A stretch of 43,942 nt of DNA. Source: Bacteroidaceae bacterium (GTDB taxonomy: Bacteria; Bacteroidota; Bacteroidia; Bacteroidales; Bacteroidaceae). The stretch's first letter is position 1. Every line of letters begins with the position of its first letter. The notes under the pieces were generated by a model, which worked only from the letters and a program-made list of their open reading frames with translations, did no database searches and was not told the DNA's origin. Where the stretch lies: the NCBI GenBank assembly GCA_017617805.1, contig JAFZVN010000018.1, positions 1 through 43,942 of the forward strand, in the 5' to 3' direction. Below, piece by piece: positions 23,589 to 32,919 of the stretch. The translations under genes were made by a program, and so were the position numbers.

Positions 23589-24296
23589 TTATGGACGCAA
23601 AGTAAACCCGAAGACCAAGTATGCATGCTGACTGCAGGGGTTCGCAATGAACTCTCCGAAGACAGGGATGCTGAACGAGTCAGTCACCTTGATGTCCTTT
23701 GTGGCACGAAGCGCGAGGTTGGTCACGGCGAAGTCCTCTGTGCCATACACGGCTTGTGCTCCGAAGGGAACGAAACCAGCTGTGGCAGTCCAGTCGCAGG
23801 TGACGAGTTTGAATGGGGCGCTGAACTCGAAGTAGGAACTGTAGGCTCGCTTGCCATTCAGTTTGTAGTCGTTGCCAGTGAAGTTTGTGTACCACTGGAA
23901 GGCGACAGGACCGAAATCGTAACCAACGTTACCTTCGAAGATGTGGTTGGTGCCGTGGGCATCGTACTTGAAGTAGCGGCCTTCAGGATCGAGACCACCG
24001 CTGAACCAGTAGTCGCAGATTCCGATGTTGAAGCCTCCGATGGTGTAGCCGACCGTCAGGTCTAACTCTCTTGTGTCGTCAGAGTCCGTCAGTCCTGTGT
24101 TGCCCCACGCGCTGAGAGAAAATCCCTTGTAGCCGATGCCGAGGGTGGGTTGGAATCCTGTGTGTCCCAGTTCTTGACCACGCCAGATGTAATGGCTCAC
24201 CACATCTGCCTCGACGGTTGTCTCTACTTTATCTTGTGCCTTGATGGCAGTCGCTCCGAGGAGTGACATCAATCCGAAAAACAAAATCTTTCTCAT
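23589..24296 (-). CDS. Outer-membrane beta-barrel protein, TorF-type putative porin
   Basis: A 235-aa protein with a signal peptide (MRKILFFGLMSLLGATAIKA, then Q). A mature chain of alternating beta strands follows, opening VETTVEADVVSHYIWRGQEL and ending in an aromatic/hydrophobic strand (YLVFGFTLRP). The N-terminal DVVSxYIWRG is the mark of the TorF/TIGR02001 putative porins. It lies 98 bp after amtB but has its own promoter. Together with glnK and amtB it suggests a channel for ammonium or small nitrogen compounds across the outer membrane; the substrate is an inference. Confidence 0.8.
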   Translation of the reverse strand: MRKILFFGLMSLLGATAIKAQDKVETTVEADVVSHYIWRGQELGHTGFQPTLGIGYKGFSLSAWGNTGLTDSDDTRELDLTVGYTIGGFNIGICDYWFSGGLDPEGRYFKYDAHGTNHIFEGNVGYDFGPVAFQWYTNFTGNDYKLNGKRAYSSYFEFSAPFKLVTCDWTATAGFVPFGAQAVYGTEDFAVTNLALRATKDIKVTDSFSIPVFGEFIANPCSQHAYLVFGFTLRP

Positions 24297-24326
24297 AATT
24301 TCTTTCTTTTTTTGAATGCGGCTGCA

Positions 24327-24358
24327 AAGTTACGGCTTTTTTATTGCGGCAGCAAATT
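24327..24358 (-). promoter_or_regulatory. Porin promoter
   Basis: The minus strand reads TTTG (24355-24358), a 20-bp spacer and TAACTTTG (24327-24334), matching the Bacteroidetes consensus. Confidence 0.75.
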
Positions 24359-24394
24359 TTTCATACTTCTCTTTTACTTTTACCTTTACTTCAA

Positions 24395-25651
24395 TTAGTT
24401 ATAGCAGCTTTCTCCATGCTCATAGATGTCGAGACCTTCTTCTTCGATGCGGGCATCCACACGCAGGCCGTGCAGCTTCTTGATGCCATAGAAGAGGACG
24501 ATTCCGCAGGCTGCTGCCCAGAGGTCGATGACGAGGATGCCGAAGCACTCAGCAGCGAAGAATCCCCAACCACCTCCGTAGAAAGCACCATTGCTGGTAG
24601 AGAGCAGACCCGTCAGCAGTGTACCGAGAATACCGCACACACCATGCACTGAGCTGGCACCCACAGGGTCGTCGATGTGCAGTTTGTGGTCGATGAACTC
24701 GATGGCGAACACGAGCACGATACCGCAGACGAAGCCGATGATGACGGCTCCAACAGGAGAAACGAGGTCGCAACCAGCCGTGATGCCTACAAGACCGGCC
24801 AGGATGCCGTTGAGCGTCAGAGAGAGAGAAGGCTTGCCATACTTAATCCAAGTGAGGAACATTGTGGCCACACCGCCTGCCACTGCTGCGAGGTTGGTGG
24901 TCAGGAACACGTGAGAGATGGCTACACGGTTCACTTCACCACTGGCTGCCAACTGGCTACCTGGGTTGAATCCGAACCATCCGAGCCAGAGGATGAACAC
25001 ACCGAGGGCTGCCAAAGCGAGGTTGTGACCAGGGATAGCGCGGCTCTTACCGTCCTTGCTGTACTTGCCAAGACGTGGGCCAAGGGCAATGGCACCGATC
25101 AGCGCCAGTACACCACCCACTGAGTGAACGATGGCAGAACCTGCAAAGTCGTGGAACACATCGCCGAACGTGGTCATCATGAAGGAGTCGGCTGCATCGT
25201 TGCAAAGCCATCCGCCACCCCAAGTCCAGTGACCTTCAACAGGATAGATAATCAAAGAAATGAAAGCGCTATATACTAAATACATTGAGAACTTTGTGCG
25301 CTCGGCCATAGCACCAGAAACGATTGTGGCGCTGGTGGCACAGAATACGGTTTCGAAAATCAGGAAACCCTCTACAGGCAGTTCGCCATCGTAGAAAGAG
25401 AGGTCGCCCCAGTTAGGCATACCGATGAAACCTCCGAGAAGGTCGCTGCCGAACATGAATCCGAAGCCTATGAAAAAGAACAAGAGTGAGCCGAACATGA
25501 AATCGACGAAGTTCTTCATCAGGATGTTCGCTGCGTTCTTCGAACGTGTGAATCCTGCCTCACACAGGGCAAATCCTGGTTGCATCCAGAAGACCAACAT
25601 GGCTGCCAATAGCATCCATACAGTATCGAGTGATAATCCTATTTCGTTCAT
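24395..25651 (-). CDS. amtB: Ammonium transporter
   Basis: A 418-aa inner-membrane ammonium channel of the Amt family with many hydrophobic segments. The N-terminal region WMLLAAMLVFWMQPGFALCE, the signature DFAGSAIVHSVGG (about residues 165-178) and the late HGVCGILGTLL are Amt marks; the two pore histidines appear in VHS and VHG. No signal peptide precedes the first membrane segment. It follows glnK by 34 bp, the usual pairing in which P-II protein blocks the channel when nitrogen is plentiful. It is transcribed from the glnK promoter. Confidence 0.95.
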   Translation of the reverse strand: MNEIGLSLDTVWMLLAAMLVFWMQPGFALCEAGFTRSKNAANILMKNFVDFMFGSLLFFFIGFGFMFGSDLLGGFIGMPNWGDLSFYDGELPVEGFLIFETVFCATSATIVSGAMAERTKFSMYLVYSAFISLIIYPVEGHWTWGGGWLCNDAADSFMMTTFGDVFHDFAGSAIVHSVGGVLALIGAIALGPRLGKYSKDGKSRAIPGHNLALAALGVFILWLGWFGFNPGSQLAASGEVNRVAISHVFLTTNLAAVAGGVATMFLTWIKYGKPSLSLTLNGILAGLVGITAGCDLVSPVGAVIIGFVCGIVLVFAIEFIDHKLHIDDPVGASSVHGVCGILGTLLTGLLSTSNGAFYGGGWGFFAAECFGILVIDLWAAACGIVLFYGIKKLHGLRVDARIEEEGLDIYEHGESCYN

Positions 25652-25685
25652 AATTGTGTTGTGTTTTTTGTGTTTTTACTCTTAA

Positions 25686-26033
25686 CTATTTCTTGTCTCG
25701 AAGTACCGTGTCGCCGTTTTCTCCCGTGCGGATGCTCCAGGTGTCTATCATATCGCTGACGAAGATACGTCCGTCACCAATTTCTCCCGTATGCGCCACC
25801 CGCAGGATGACCTTCACCGTCGGCTCGACGAACTGGTCGCGGCACACGATGGTCAATGCCACGCGCTCGATCACGTCGGTCGAATACTGCACGCCGCGAT
25901 AGATTCTCTCTTGGCGGCTCTGACCGATGCCGTGCACGTTGTGGTACTCAAACCAGTCGATGTCCGAACTGAGCAAGGCTTCCTTGACCTCCTCAAATTT
26001 GGTCTTTCGGATAATTGCTTCAATCTTTTTCAT
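25686..26033 (-). CDS. glnK: P-II nitrogen regulatory protein
   Basis: A 115-aa P-II trimer subunit that senses 2-oxoglutarate and ATP/ADP and regulates AmtB. The N-terminus MKKIEAIIRKTKFEEVKEAL and the C-terminal GEIGDGRIFVSDM block are typical. The T-loop reads GIGQSRQERIYRGVQY. Its tip tyrosine (Y50) is kept, but the usual RGAEY is RGVQY, so uridylylation as in enterobacteria should not be assumed. It is the first gene of glnK-amtB. Confidence 0.94.
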   Translation of the reverse strand: MKKIEAIIRKTKFEEVKEALLSSDIDWFEYHNVHGIGQSRQERIYRGVQYSTDVIERVALTIVCRDQFVEPTVKVILRVAHTGEIGDGRIFVSDMIDTWSIRTGENGDTVLRDKK

Positions 26034-26102
26034 ACCTTAATAAATTTAGAAGTTTGTGTTGTTTTTGAACTCGTGTTTGTGTCCATTGCAATGAAACTGG
26101 TG

Positions 26103-26133
26103 CAAAGGTAAGGACTTTTCATGAATTGACAAA
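26103..26133 (-). promoter_or_regulatory. glnK-amtB promoter
   Basis: The minus strand has TTTG (26130-26133), a 19-bp spacer and TACCTTTG (26103-26110), a textbook match. The spacer contains TGAAAAGT, as do the asnB and pyrG promoters at nearly the same place. Confidence 0.82.
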
Positions 26134-26212
26134 CAATTTGAAAGGTTTTTTACGCAAAAACTAACATAAATCAATAAAATTATGCTTTTTCGTAAACTTT
26201 TGCTCTCATTTT

Positions 26213-26244
26213 CTTGTTTATTCTATCAAAATGCCGTACCTTTG
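26213..26244 (+). promoter_or_regulatory. dapF operon promoter
   Basis: CTTG (26213-26216), a 20-bp spacer and TACCTTTG (26237-26244). The dapF ATG is 48 bp downstream of the -7 element. Confidence 0.75.
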
Positions 26245-26292
26245 CATCGTCATTCAAAAAAAGGATAGCCGCAACACAAAAATTGAGTCAAT

Positions 26293-27144
26293 ATGAAACA
26301 AAAAGTACACTTCACGAAGATGCACGGTGCAGGCAACGACTACATCTATGTTGACACATTATTATATAATATAGCAGTGCCATCGATGGTAGCCCGCACA
26401 TGGAGCGATCGCCACAAAGGCATCGGTTCGGATGGACTGGTGCTGATCGGACGCTCGCCACTTCCTGAAGCGGACTTCACGATGCGCATTTACAATGCAG
26501 ACGGCTCAGAAGCCATGATGTGTGGCAACGCCAGCCGCTGCGTGGGCAAATATCTATACGACAAAAACCTGACCACACAAACACAAATTCGTCTGCTCAC
26601 CCTGTCTGGTGTCAAGGTGCTCAACCTGCATCTTGCCCCAGAAGGCGTGGTGGACTCAGTCACGGTTGACATGGGCGAACCTCTCTTGAAGAACGACAAA
26701 CAATTCACGCCCGACACATTCAAGTCCAGCAAATACGCTCTCCCTGCTGGCACCTTCGTCTGCATGGGCAATCCCCATTACGTCATCTTTGTCGATGACG
26801 TTGATGCCGTGGATGTAGCCTCTGAAGGTTTCCGTTTGGAGCATCACCCCGTCTTCCCCGAGCGCTGCAACATTGAGTTCGCGTCCGTGGTTGGCGATTC
26901 TTCCGCTGGCACTCCCACCATCATCCGCACCCGCGTTTGGGAGCGAGGCAGTGGCATTACTATGGCCTGTGGCACAGGAGCTTGCGCCACCGCAGTCGCA
27001 GCCTTCATGACGGGTCGTGCTGGTCGTTCCACGCGCATCCAAATGGATGGCGGTACGCTTGACATCGAATGGCGCGAATCCGACAACCACATCTACAAGA
27101 CTGGTCCTGCCGAATTTGTCTTCGAGGGCGACATTGAAATCTGA
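26293..27144 (+). CDS. dapF: Diaminopimelate epimerase
   Basis: A 283-aa DapF, which converts LL- to meso-diaminopimelate for lysine and peptidoglycan. Both catalytic cysteines are present: C77 in MMCGNASRC and C226 in [10 protein letters not shown]. The N-terminal [13 protein letters not shown] and the middle [10 protein letters not shown] are family blocks. It is the first gene of the plus-strand run and is 19 bp from dapL, its pathway neighbour. Confidence 0.96.
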   Translation: MKQKVHFTKMHGAGNDYIYVDTLLYNIAVPSMVARTWSDRHKGIGSDGLVLIGRSPLPEADFTMRIYNADGSEAMMCGNASRCVGKYLYDKNLTTQTQIRLLTLSGVKVLNLHLAPEGVVDSVTVDMGEPLLKNDKQFTPDTFKSSKYALPAGTFVCMGNPHYVIFVDDVDAVDVASEGFRLEHHPVFPERCNIEFASVVGDSSAGTPTIIRTRVWERGSGITMACGTGACATAVAAFMTGRAGRSTRIQMDGGTLDIEWRESDNHIYKTGPAEFVFEGDIEI

Positions 27145-27163
27145 ACAAGCAAATACAAAAGAT

Positions 27164-28390
27164 ATGATCAATGAGAATTTTCTGAAACTGCCAGGCGCCT
27201 ATCTCTTTGCAGAGATTGCCCAGAAGGTGAAAGCTTTCAAGGAGGCGACCCCCGATGCTAATGTCATTAGCCTCGGTATTGGCGACGTGACCCAGCCGCT
27301 GGCACCAGCCGTGGTGGAAGCCTTGCACAAGGCTGCCGACGAACTGGCCAGTGGAGCCACTTTCCGTGGTTATGGTCCTGAGCGCGGCTACGACTTCCTG
27401 CGCGAGGCCATCGTGGAGCACGACTTCAAGGCAAGAGGCATCAACATCGAGCCTGACGAAATCTTCATCAACGACGGTGCCAAGAGCGACACTGGCAACT
27501 TCCAGGAGTTGTTGTCAGAAGATGTCCGCATCGCTGTGACCGATCCCATTTATCCCGTTTATATAGATTCTAATGTGATGGGCGGTCGAACTGGAAAACT
27601 GGGCGAAGACGGACGTTGGTCGAACGTCGTTTATCTGCCATGCTGTGCTGCAAACGACTTTGTGCCAGAACTGCCACAGCCACGTGAGAAGGTCGATGTC
27701 ATCTACCTCTGCTACCCCAACAATCCGACAGGCACCACACTTTCTCGGAAGGAGTTGCAACGTTGGGTACAATATGCGTTGGAGCACGATGCGCTCATTT
27801 TCTATGATGCAGCTTACGAAGCCTATATTCAGAACGACAACATTCCTCATAGCATCTACGAGATTCTTGGTGCCAATCGTTGTGCAGTCGAGTTCCACAG
27901 CTTCTCCAAGACTGCAGGTTTCACAGGTGTTCGCTGTGGTTACACCGTGGTGCCTCGCAAAGTGAGTGCAGCCAGCAAAAAAGGAGAGCGCATTGCGCTG
28001 AACCCTCTTTGGAACCGTCGCCAATCCACCAAGTTCAACGGAACAAGTTACCTCAGCCAGCGTGCTGCGGAAGCCATCTATACTCCAGAGGGAAAGCAAC
28101 AGATACAAGCCACCATCCACTACTATATGGAGAATGCCCGTCTGATGCGTGAGACGCTCACTGGCATGGGATTCACGGTTTATGGTGGAACAGATGCTCC
28201 TTACCTTTGGGTTCGCACGCCCGATGGATTCTCTTCATGGGGATTCTTTGAGGAAATGCTCCACAAGGCACAAGTGGTCTGCACGCCAGGTGTGGGCTTT
28301 GGGCCTGCAGGCGAAGGATATGTACGCCTCACTGCTTTCGGTCAGCATGAAGCTACAGCAGAGGCATTGGAAAGAATCAAAAATATGTAA
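27164..28390 (+). CDS. dapL: LL-diaminopimelate aminotransferase
   Basis: A 408-aa PLP enzyme that makes LL-diaminopimelate directly from tetrahydrodipicolinate, bypassing the acylated intermediates. MINENFLKLPGAYLFAEIAQ is the standard N-terminus, the PLP lysine is K249 in SFSKTAGFTG, and CYPNNPTGT is conserved. The ATG at 27164 is chosen over an upstream extension that would overlap dapF. Its product is the substrate of DapF, the gene 19 bp upstream. gltB starts 17 bp downstream; glutamate is the amino donor for DapL, which fits the gene order. Confidence 0.95.
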   Translation: MINENFLKLPGAYLFAEIAQKVKAFKEATPDANVISLGIGDVTQPLAPAVVEALHKAADELASGATFRGYGPERGYDFLREAIVEHDFKARGINIEPDEIFINDGAKSDTGNFQELLSEDVRIAVTDPIYPVYIDSNVMGGRTGKLGEDGRWSNVVYLPCCAANDFVPELPQPREKVDVIYLCYPNNPTGTTLSRKELQRWVQYALEHDALIFYDAAYEAYIQNDNIPHSIYEILGANRCAVEFHSFSKTAGFTGVRCGYTVVPRKVSAASKKGERIALNPLWNRRQSTKFNGTSYLSQRAAEAIYTPEGKQQIQATIHYYMENARLMRETLTGMGFTVYGGTDAPYLWVRTPDGFSSWGFFEEMLHKAQVVCTPGVGFGPAGEGYVRLTAFGQHEATAEALERIKNM

Positions 28391-28407
28391 CATATTGAAA
28401 GATAAAA

Positions 28408-31400
28408 ATGAAACAGCAAGGGTTATATAACGAAGCGTATGAGCACGATGCCTGTGGCGTCGGCATGGTTGTGAACATTCATGGAGGCAAGAGCCACGAG
28501 TTGGTTGACAACGCTTTGAAGGTGTTGGAAAACATGGAGCATCGTGGTGCAGAGACGCGTGACAAGACAGGTGACGGTGCTGGTATCTTGGTGCAGATTC
28601 CCCATGAGTTTATTCTTCTCCAGGGCATCCCCGTGCCCGAGAAAGGAAAATATGGAACAGGATTGGTCTTCCTGCCCAAAGAGACCAAAGCCCAAGAGGG
28701 TATCTTGAGCGTAATGATTGAAGAGATTGAGCGTGAAGGTCTCTCATTGATGCACATGCGGAGTGTGCCAACATGTCCAGAAGTGCTGGGTGTGGGTGCA
28801 CGAGAAGTGGAACCTGACATCAAGCAAATCTTCGTCACTGGCGTGAGTGAGGATCAAGTGGAGACGTTCGATCGTATTTTATATAAGGTGAGAAAGAGAA
28901 TCGAGAACCGCATCACCGATGAGGACTTCTACATCTGCTCGCTCAACAGCAAGAATATTATCTATAAGGGAATGCTTACCAGCGGACAATTGCGCCGCTA
29001 TTTCCCTGACTTGTCAAGTCCCTACTTCACAAGTGGCTTGGCATTGGTTCATTCACGTTTCAGCACCAACACCTTCCCCAAGTGGAAGTTGGCACAGCCT
29101 TTCCGTTTGTTGGCTCACAACGGCGAAATAAACACCATTCGTGGTAACCGTGGTTGGATGAAAGCCCGTGAGAGCGTGCTGAGCAGTGAGGCATTGGGCG
29201 ACATCAAAGACATTCGTCCAATTGTTCAGGAGGGCATGAGCGATTCTGCCAGCCTCGACAATGTCTTTGAGTTCCTGATGATGAGTGGTCTCAGCCTGCC
29301 ACAGGCGATGGCCATCCTTGTGCCAGAGAGTTTCAACGACAAGAATCCTATCAGCGAAGACCTGAAAGCATTCTATGAGTATCATTCTATCCTCATGGAA
29401 CCATGGGATGGTCCTGCTGCCTTGCTGTTCTCCGATGGTCGTTATGCAGGTGGTATGCTTGACAGAAACGGTCTTCGTCCCAGCCGCTACACCATTACTA
29501 AGAACGGCATGATGGTGGTGGCTTCTGAGGTTGGTGTGATGGATTTTGAACCTGGTGATGTCGTGAGCAAGGGACGTTTGCAACCTGGTAAGATTTTGCT
29601 TATCGACACACAGGAAGGCAAGATATTCTACGATGGTGAGATCAAGGAGAAGTTGGCGAAAGCATATCCTTATCGTGAATGGTTGAGCACGAACCGCATC
29701 CAGTTGGAAAAACTGAAGAGCGGCAGACATGTGGAGAACGCGGTGGAGAACTACGAGCGTAAACTCATCAATTTCGGATTTGGTCAGGAGGACATCGACA
29801 AGACTGTGGTGCCTATGGCAACGGCAGGACAAGAGCCTGTGGCTGCAATGGGAAATGATACGCCATTGGCTGTCATCAGCGACCGTCCTCAGATCTTCTT
29901 CAACTACTTCCGTCAGCAGTTTGCCCAGGTGACGAACCCTGCCATCGACCCGATTCGTGAGGAGCTGGTGATGAGCCTGACCGAGTACATCGGTGCAGTT
30001 GGCACGAATATCTTGACACCTGATGCTTCGAACTGTAAGATGGTTCGTCTGCCACAGCCTGTGCTGACAAACACGCAGTTGGACATCCTCTGCAACATCC
30101 GCTACAAAGGCTTCAAGACGAAGAAACTCGCCATGCTTTTCGACATCGAGAAGGGTGCCAGCGGACTTCGTCAAGCCATCGAAGACCTCTGCCATGAGGC
30201 TGAGGCAAGTGTGGACGAAGGTGTAAACTATATCATTCTTTCAGATAGAGACATCGATGAGAAGCGTGCTGCCATTCCAAGTCTTTTGGCGGTAAGTGCT
30301 GTCCATCATTACCTCATCAGTGTGCAGAAACGAGTACAGACCGCGCTGATTGTGGAGAGTGGTGAAATTCGCGAGGTGATGCATGCGGCATTGTTGCTGG
30401 GTTATGGTGCCAGCGCCATCTGTCCTTATATGACCTTTGCTGTTCTCGACGATCTGGTGAAGAAGCACAAGGTTCAAGAGGACTATGCGACGGCTGAGGC
30501 TCATTATATCAAGGCTGTTGACAAGGGCCTGAAGAAGATTATGTCGAAGATGGGCATCTCGACGATTCGTTCGTATCGTGGTGCGAAGATTTTTGAGAGC
30601 ATCGGCTTGAGCGAAGATTTGCTGAGAAGATATTTTGGCACAGAAGTGAGCACCATCGGTGGCATTGGATTGAAGGAGATTGCCCGCGATGCCATCCGTC
30701 TGCACGATGAGGCGTTCAAACCTGCGGAAATTAACGAGTTCCTGCCCAACAACGGTCAGTTCTCCTATCGCAAGGACGGCATTCTGCACGCTTGGAATCC
30801 AGATACGATTGCCAATCTCCAGATTGCCACGCGTCTTGGCTCTTACAAGAAGTTCCAGGAGTGGGAGAAAATGGTGGACGAGAAAGAAAAGCCAATCTTC
30901 ATCCGCGATTTCTTCACGTTCAAGAAAGCTGAGAAGCCCACACCTATCAAGGAGGTGGAGAGCGTGGAATCCATCGTGAAACACTTCGTCACAGGTGCTA
31001 TGTCGTTCGGAGCTTTGAGCATTGAGGCACATGAGGCATTGGCTTTGGCGATGAACAAACTGGGTGCAAGAAGCAATACAGGTGAAGGTGGTGAGGACAA
31101 CGCGCGTTACCACACTGAGGTGGATGGCGTGAGCCTCTCCAGCAAGACCAAGCAGATTGCCAGCGGTCGTTTTGGTGTGACGGCTGAGTATCTGGTGAAT
31201 GCGGAAGAGATTCAGATCAAGGTGGCACAGGGTGCAAAGCCTGGTGAAGGCGGTCAACTTCCTGGCTTCAAGGTGAACAAGATTATCGCCAAGACAAGAA
31301 ATGCTATTCCAGGCATCAGCCTGATTTCTCCTCCACCACATCATGATATTTATAGTATCGAGGACTTGGCACAGCTGATTTTCGATCTCAAGAACATCAA

Positions 31401-32892
31401 CCCGACGGCTGCGGTGAGTGTGAAACTCGTCGCTGAGAGTGGGGTAGGAACCATTGCTGCTGGTGTGGCAAAGGCAAAGGCTGACCTCATTGTCATCAGC
31501 GGTGCTGAGGGTGGTACGGGTGCAAGTCCTGCCAGTTCGATGCGTTTTGCCGGCATCAGCCCTGAGATTGGTTTGGCTGAGACCCAGCAGACGTTGGTCA
31601 TCAATGGTTTGAGAAATCAGGTTCGCCTTCAGACCGATGGTCAGCTGAAGACTGCAAAAGACGTTGTCATCATGGCGATGTTGGGTGCAGACGAGTTCTC
31701 GTTCGGAACGCTGCCGCTGATTGTGCTGGGCTGCGTAATGATGAGAAAATGTAACACAAACACCTGCCCTGTGGGTGTGGCAACGCAGGATGAGCGATTG
31801 AGAGAACGTTTCAGAGGAAAGGCTGAGTACGTGGTGAACTTCTTCACGTTCCTCGCCGAGCAAGTGCGCGAATACCTGTCTGAGATGGGTGTCCACAGCC
31901 TCAAGGAGATTATCGGTCACACTGAGTTCATCGATGTGAACACTGCCAATGCTACTGACAAGCAGAAGACGATTGATTTCGCTCGATTGCTCCATCAGCC
32001 CGACACCGACAAGCCTCTCTATTGGGATCGTGGCGAGTTCACGAAGGTGAGTGGTGTGAAAGACGAGGAAATCATCCGTGCTGCACAGAAGGCTATCGAG
32101 AACAAGGAAGAGGTGAGCCTCGACTATGCCATCAAGAATACCGACCGCGCCGTTGGCACGATGCTCTCAGGTGTGATTGCCAAGAAGTATGGTGAGGCAG
32201 GCTTGCCAGAAAGCACCATCAAGATTAAGTTCAAAGGTTCTGCAGGGCAATCGTTTGGCGCATTTGCTGTGAAAGGCCTGGATCTCCGCCTCGAAGGCGA
32301 GACGAACGATTACTTCGGCAAGGGTCTTTCTGGTGGTCGCATCAGCATCTTGCCTCCAGCTCGTAGTGGCGAGGGCTTCCATGCAGAAGACAATATCATC
32401 GCCGGCAACACGGGTCTCTATGGTGCCACGAGTGGTGAACTCTACGTGAACGGTAAGGTAGGTGAGCGTTTCGGCGTTCGAAACAGCGGTGCCATTGCCG
32501 TCATCGAAGGTGCAGGCGACCATTGTTGCGAATACATGACTGGCGGTCGCGTGGTGGTGCTGGGCAAGACGGGCAGAAACTTCGCCGCAGGTATGAGTGG
32601 AGGTGTCGCCTACGTTTACGACCCTGACCATACGTTCGACTATTTCTGCAACATGGACATGGTGGAGCTGGGACTTGTTGAGGACAGTGTGAGCCGCAAG
32701 GAATTGCTCGAACTGATCCGTCAGCACTATCTCCACACAGGCAGTGCCTTGGCTGGACGCATGCTCGATGACTGGAACCGTGTGATTGAGGACTTCATTC
32801 AAGTCGTTCCTATTGAATACAAACGCGTATTGCAAGAAGAGCAGATGGCGAGACTTCATGAGAAGATTGCGGATATACAAAGGGATTATTAA
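28408..32892 (+). CDS. gltB: Glutamate synthase large subunit
   Basis: A 1494-aa GOGAT alpha subunit, which makes two glutamates from glutamine and 2-oxoglutarate. A 15-residue propeptide precedes the nucleophile C16 (HDACGVGMVVN), giving a class II glutaminase domain. The central and FMN-binding domains follow (SGAEGGTGASPASSMRFAGI). The 3Fe-4S cluster cysteines are C1109, C1115 and C1120 (CVMMRKCNTNTCPVG). The C-terminal GXGXG-like beta-helix contains GGRVVVLGKTGRNFAAGMSGG. The length is normal. gltD lies 27 bp downstream. Confidence 0.97.
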   Translation: MKQQGLYNEAYEHDACGVGMVVNIHGGKSHELVDNALKVLENMEHRGAETRDKTGDGAGILVQIPHEFILLQGIPVPEKGKYGTGLVFLPKETKAQEGILSVMIEEIEREGLSLMHMRSVPTCPEVLGVGAREVEPDIKQIFVTGVSEDQVETFDRILYKVRKRIENRITDEDFYICSLNSKNIIYKGMLTSGQLRRYFPDLSSPYFTSGLALVHSRFSTNTFPKWKLAQPFRLLAHNGEINTIRGNRGWMKARESVLSSEALGDIKDIRPIVQEGMSDSASLDNVFEFLMMSGLSLPQAMAILVPESFNDKNPISEDLKAFYEYHSILMEPWDGPAALLFSDGRYAGGMLDRNGLRPSRYTITKNGMMVVASEVGVMDFEPGDVVSKGRLQPGKILLIDTQEGKIFYDGEIKEKLAKAYPYREWLSTNRIQLEKLKSGRHVENAVENYERKLINFGFGQEDIDKTVVPMATAGQEPVAAMGNDTPLAVISDRPQIFFNYFRQQFAQVTNPAIDPIREELVMSLTEYIGAVGTNILTPDASNCKMVRLPQPVLTNTQLDILCNIRYKGFKTKKLAMLFDIEKGASGLRQAIEDLCHEAEASVDEGVNYIILSDRDIDEKRAAIPSLLAVSAVHHYLISVQKRVQTALIVESGEIREVMHAALLLGYGASAICPYMTFAVLDDLVKKHKVQEDYATAEAHYIKAVDKGLKKIMSKMGISTIRSYRGAKIFESIGLSEDLLRRYFGTEVSTIGGIGLKEIARDAIRLHDEAFKPAEINEFLPNNGQFSYRKDGILHAWNPDTIANLQIATRLGSYKKFQEWEKMVDEKEKPIFIRDFFTFKKAEKPTPIKEVESVESIVKHFVTGAMSFGALSIEAHEALALAMNKLGARSNTGEGGEDNARYHTEVDGVSLSSKTKQIASGRFGVTAEYLVNAEEIQIKVAQGAKPGEGGQLPGFKVNKIIAKTRNAIPGISLISPPPHHDIYSIEDLAQLIFDLKNINPTAAVSVKLVAESGVGTIAAGVAKAKADLIVISGAEGGTGASPASSMRFAGISPEIGLAETQQTLVINGLRNQVRLQTDGQLKTAKDVVIMAMLGADEFSFGTLPLIVLGCVMMRKCNTNTCPVGVATQDERLRERFRGKAEYVVNFFTFLAEQVREYLSEMGVHSLKEIIGHTEFIDVNTANATDKQKTIDFARLLHQPDTDKPLYWDRGEFTKVSGVKDEEIIRAAQKAIENKEEVSLDYAIKNTDRAVGTMLSGVIAKKYGEAGLPESTIKIKFKGSAGQSFGAFAVKGLDLRLEGETNDYFGKGLSGGRISILPPARSGEGFHAEDNIIAGNTGLYGATSGELYVNGKVGERFGVRNSGAIAVIEGAGDHCCEYMTGGRVVVLGKTGRNFAAGMSGGVAYVYDPDHTFDYFCNMDMVELGLVEDSVSRKELLELIRQHYLHTGSALAGRMLDDWNRVIEDFIQVVPIEYKRVLQEEQMARLHEKIADIQRDY

Positions 32893-32919
32893 GAACAAGA
32901 AAAAGATAAAGACAAAGAT

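Noticed and set aside
29053-30195. 380-codon antisense frame over gltB
   Set aside because: Same reason: fully inside a conserved gene and His/Leu-rich shadow composition.
30241-31995. 584-codon open frame antisense to gltB
   Set aside because: It lies wholly within gltB, whose protein is complete and conserved. The antisense frame is long only because gltB avoids the relevant triplets, and its product resembles nothing known.
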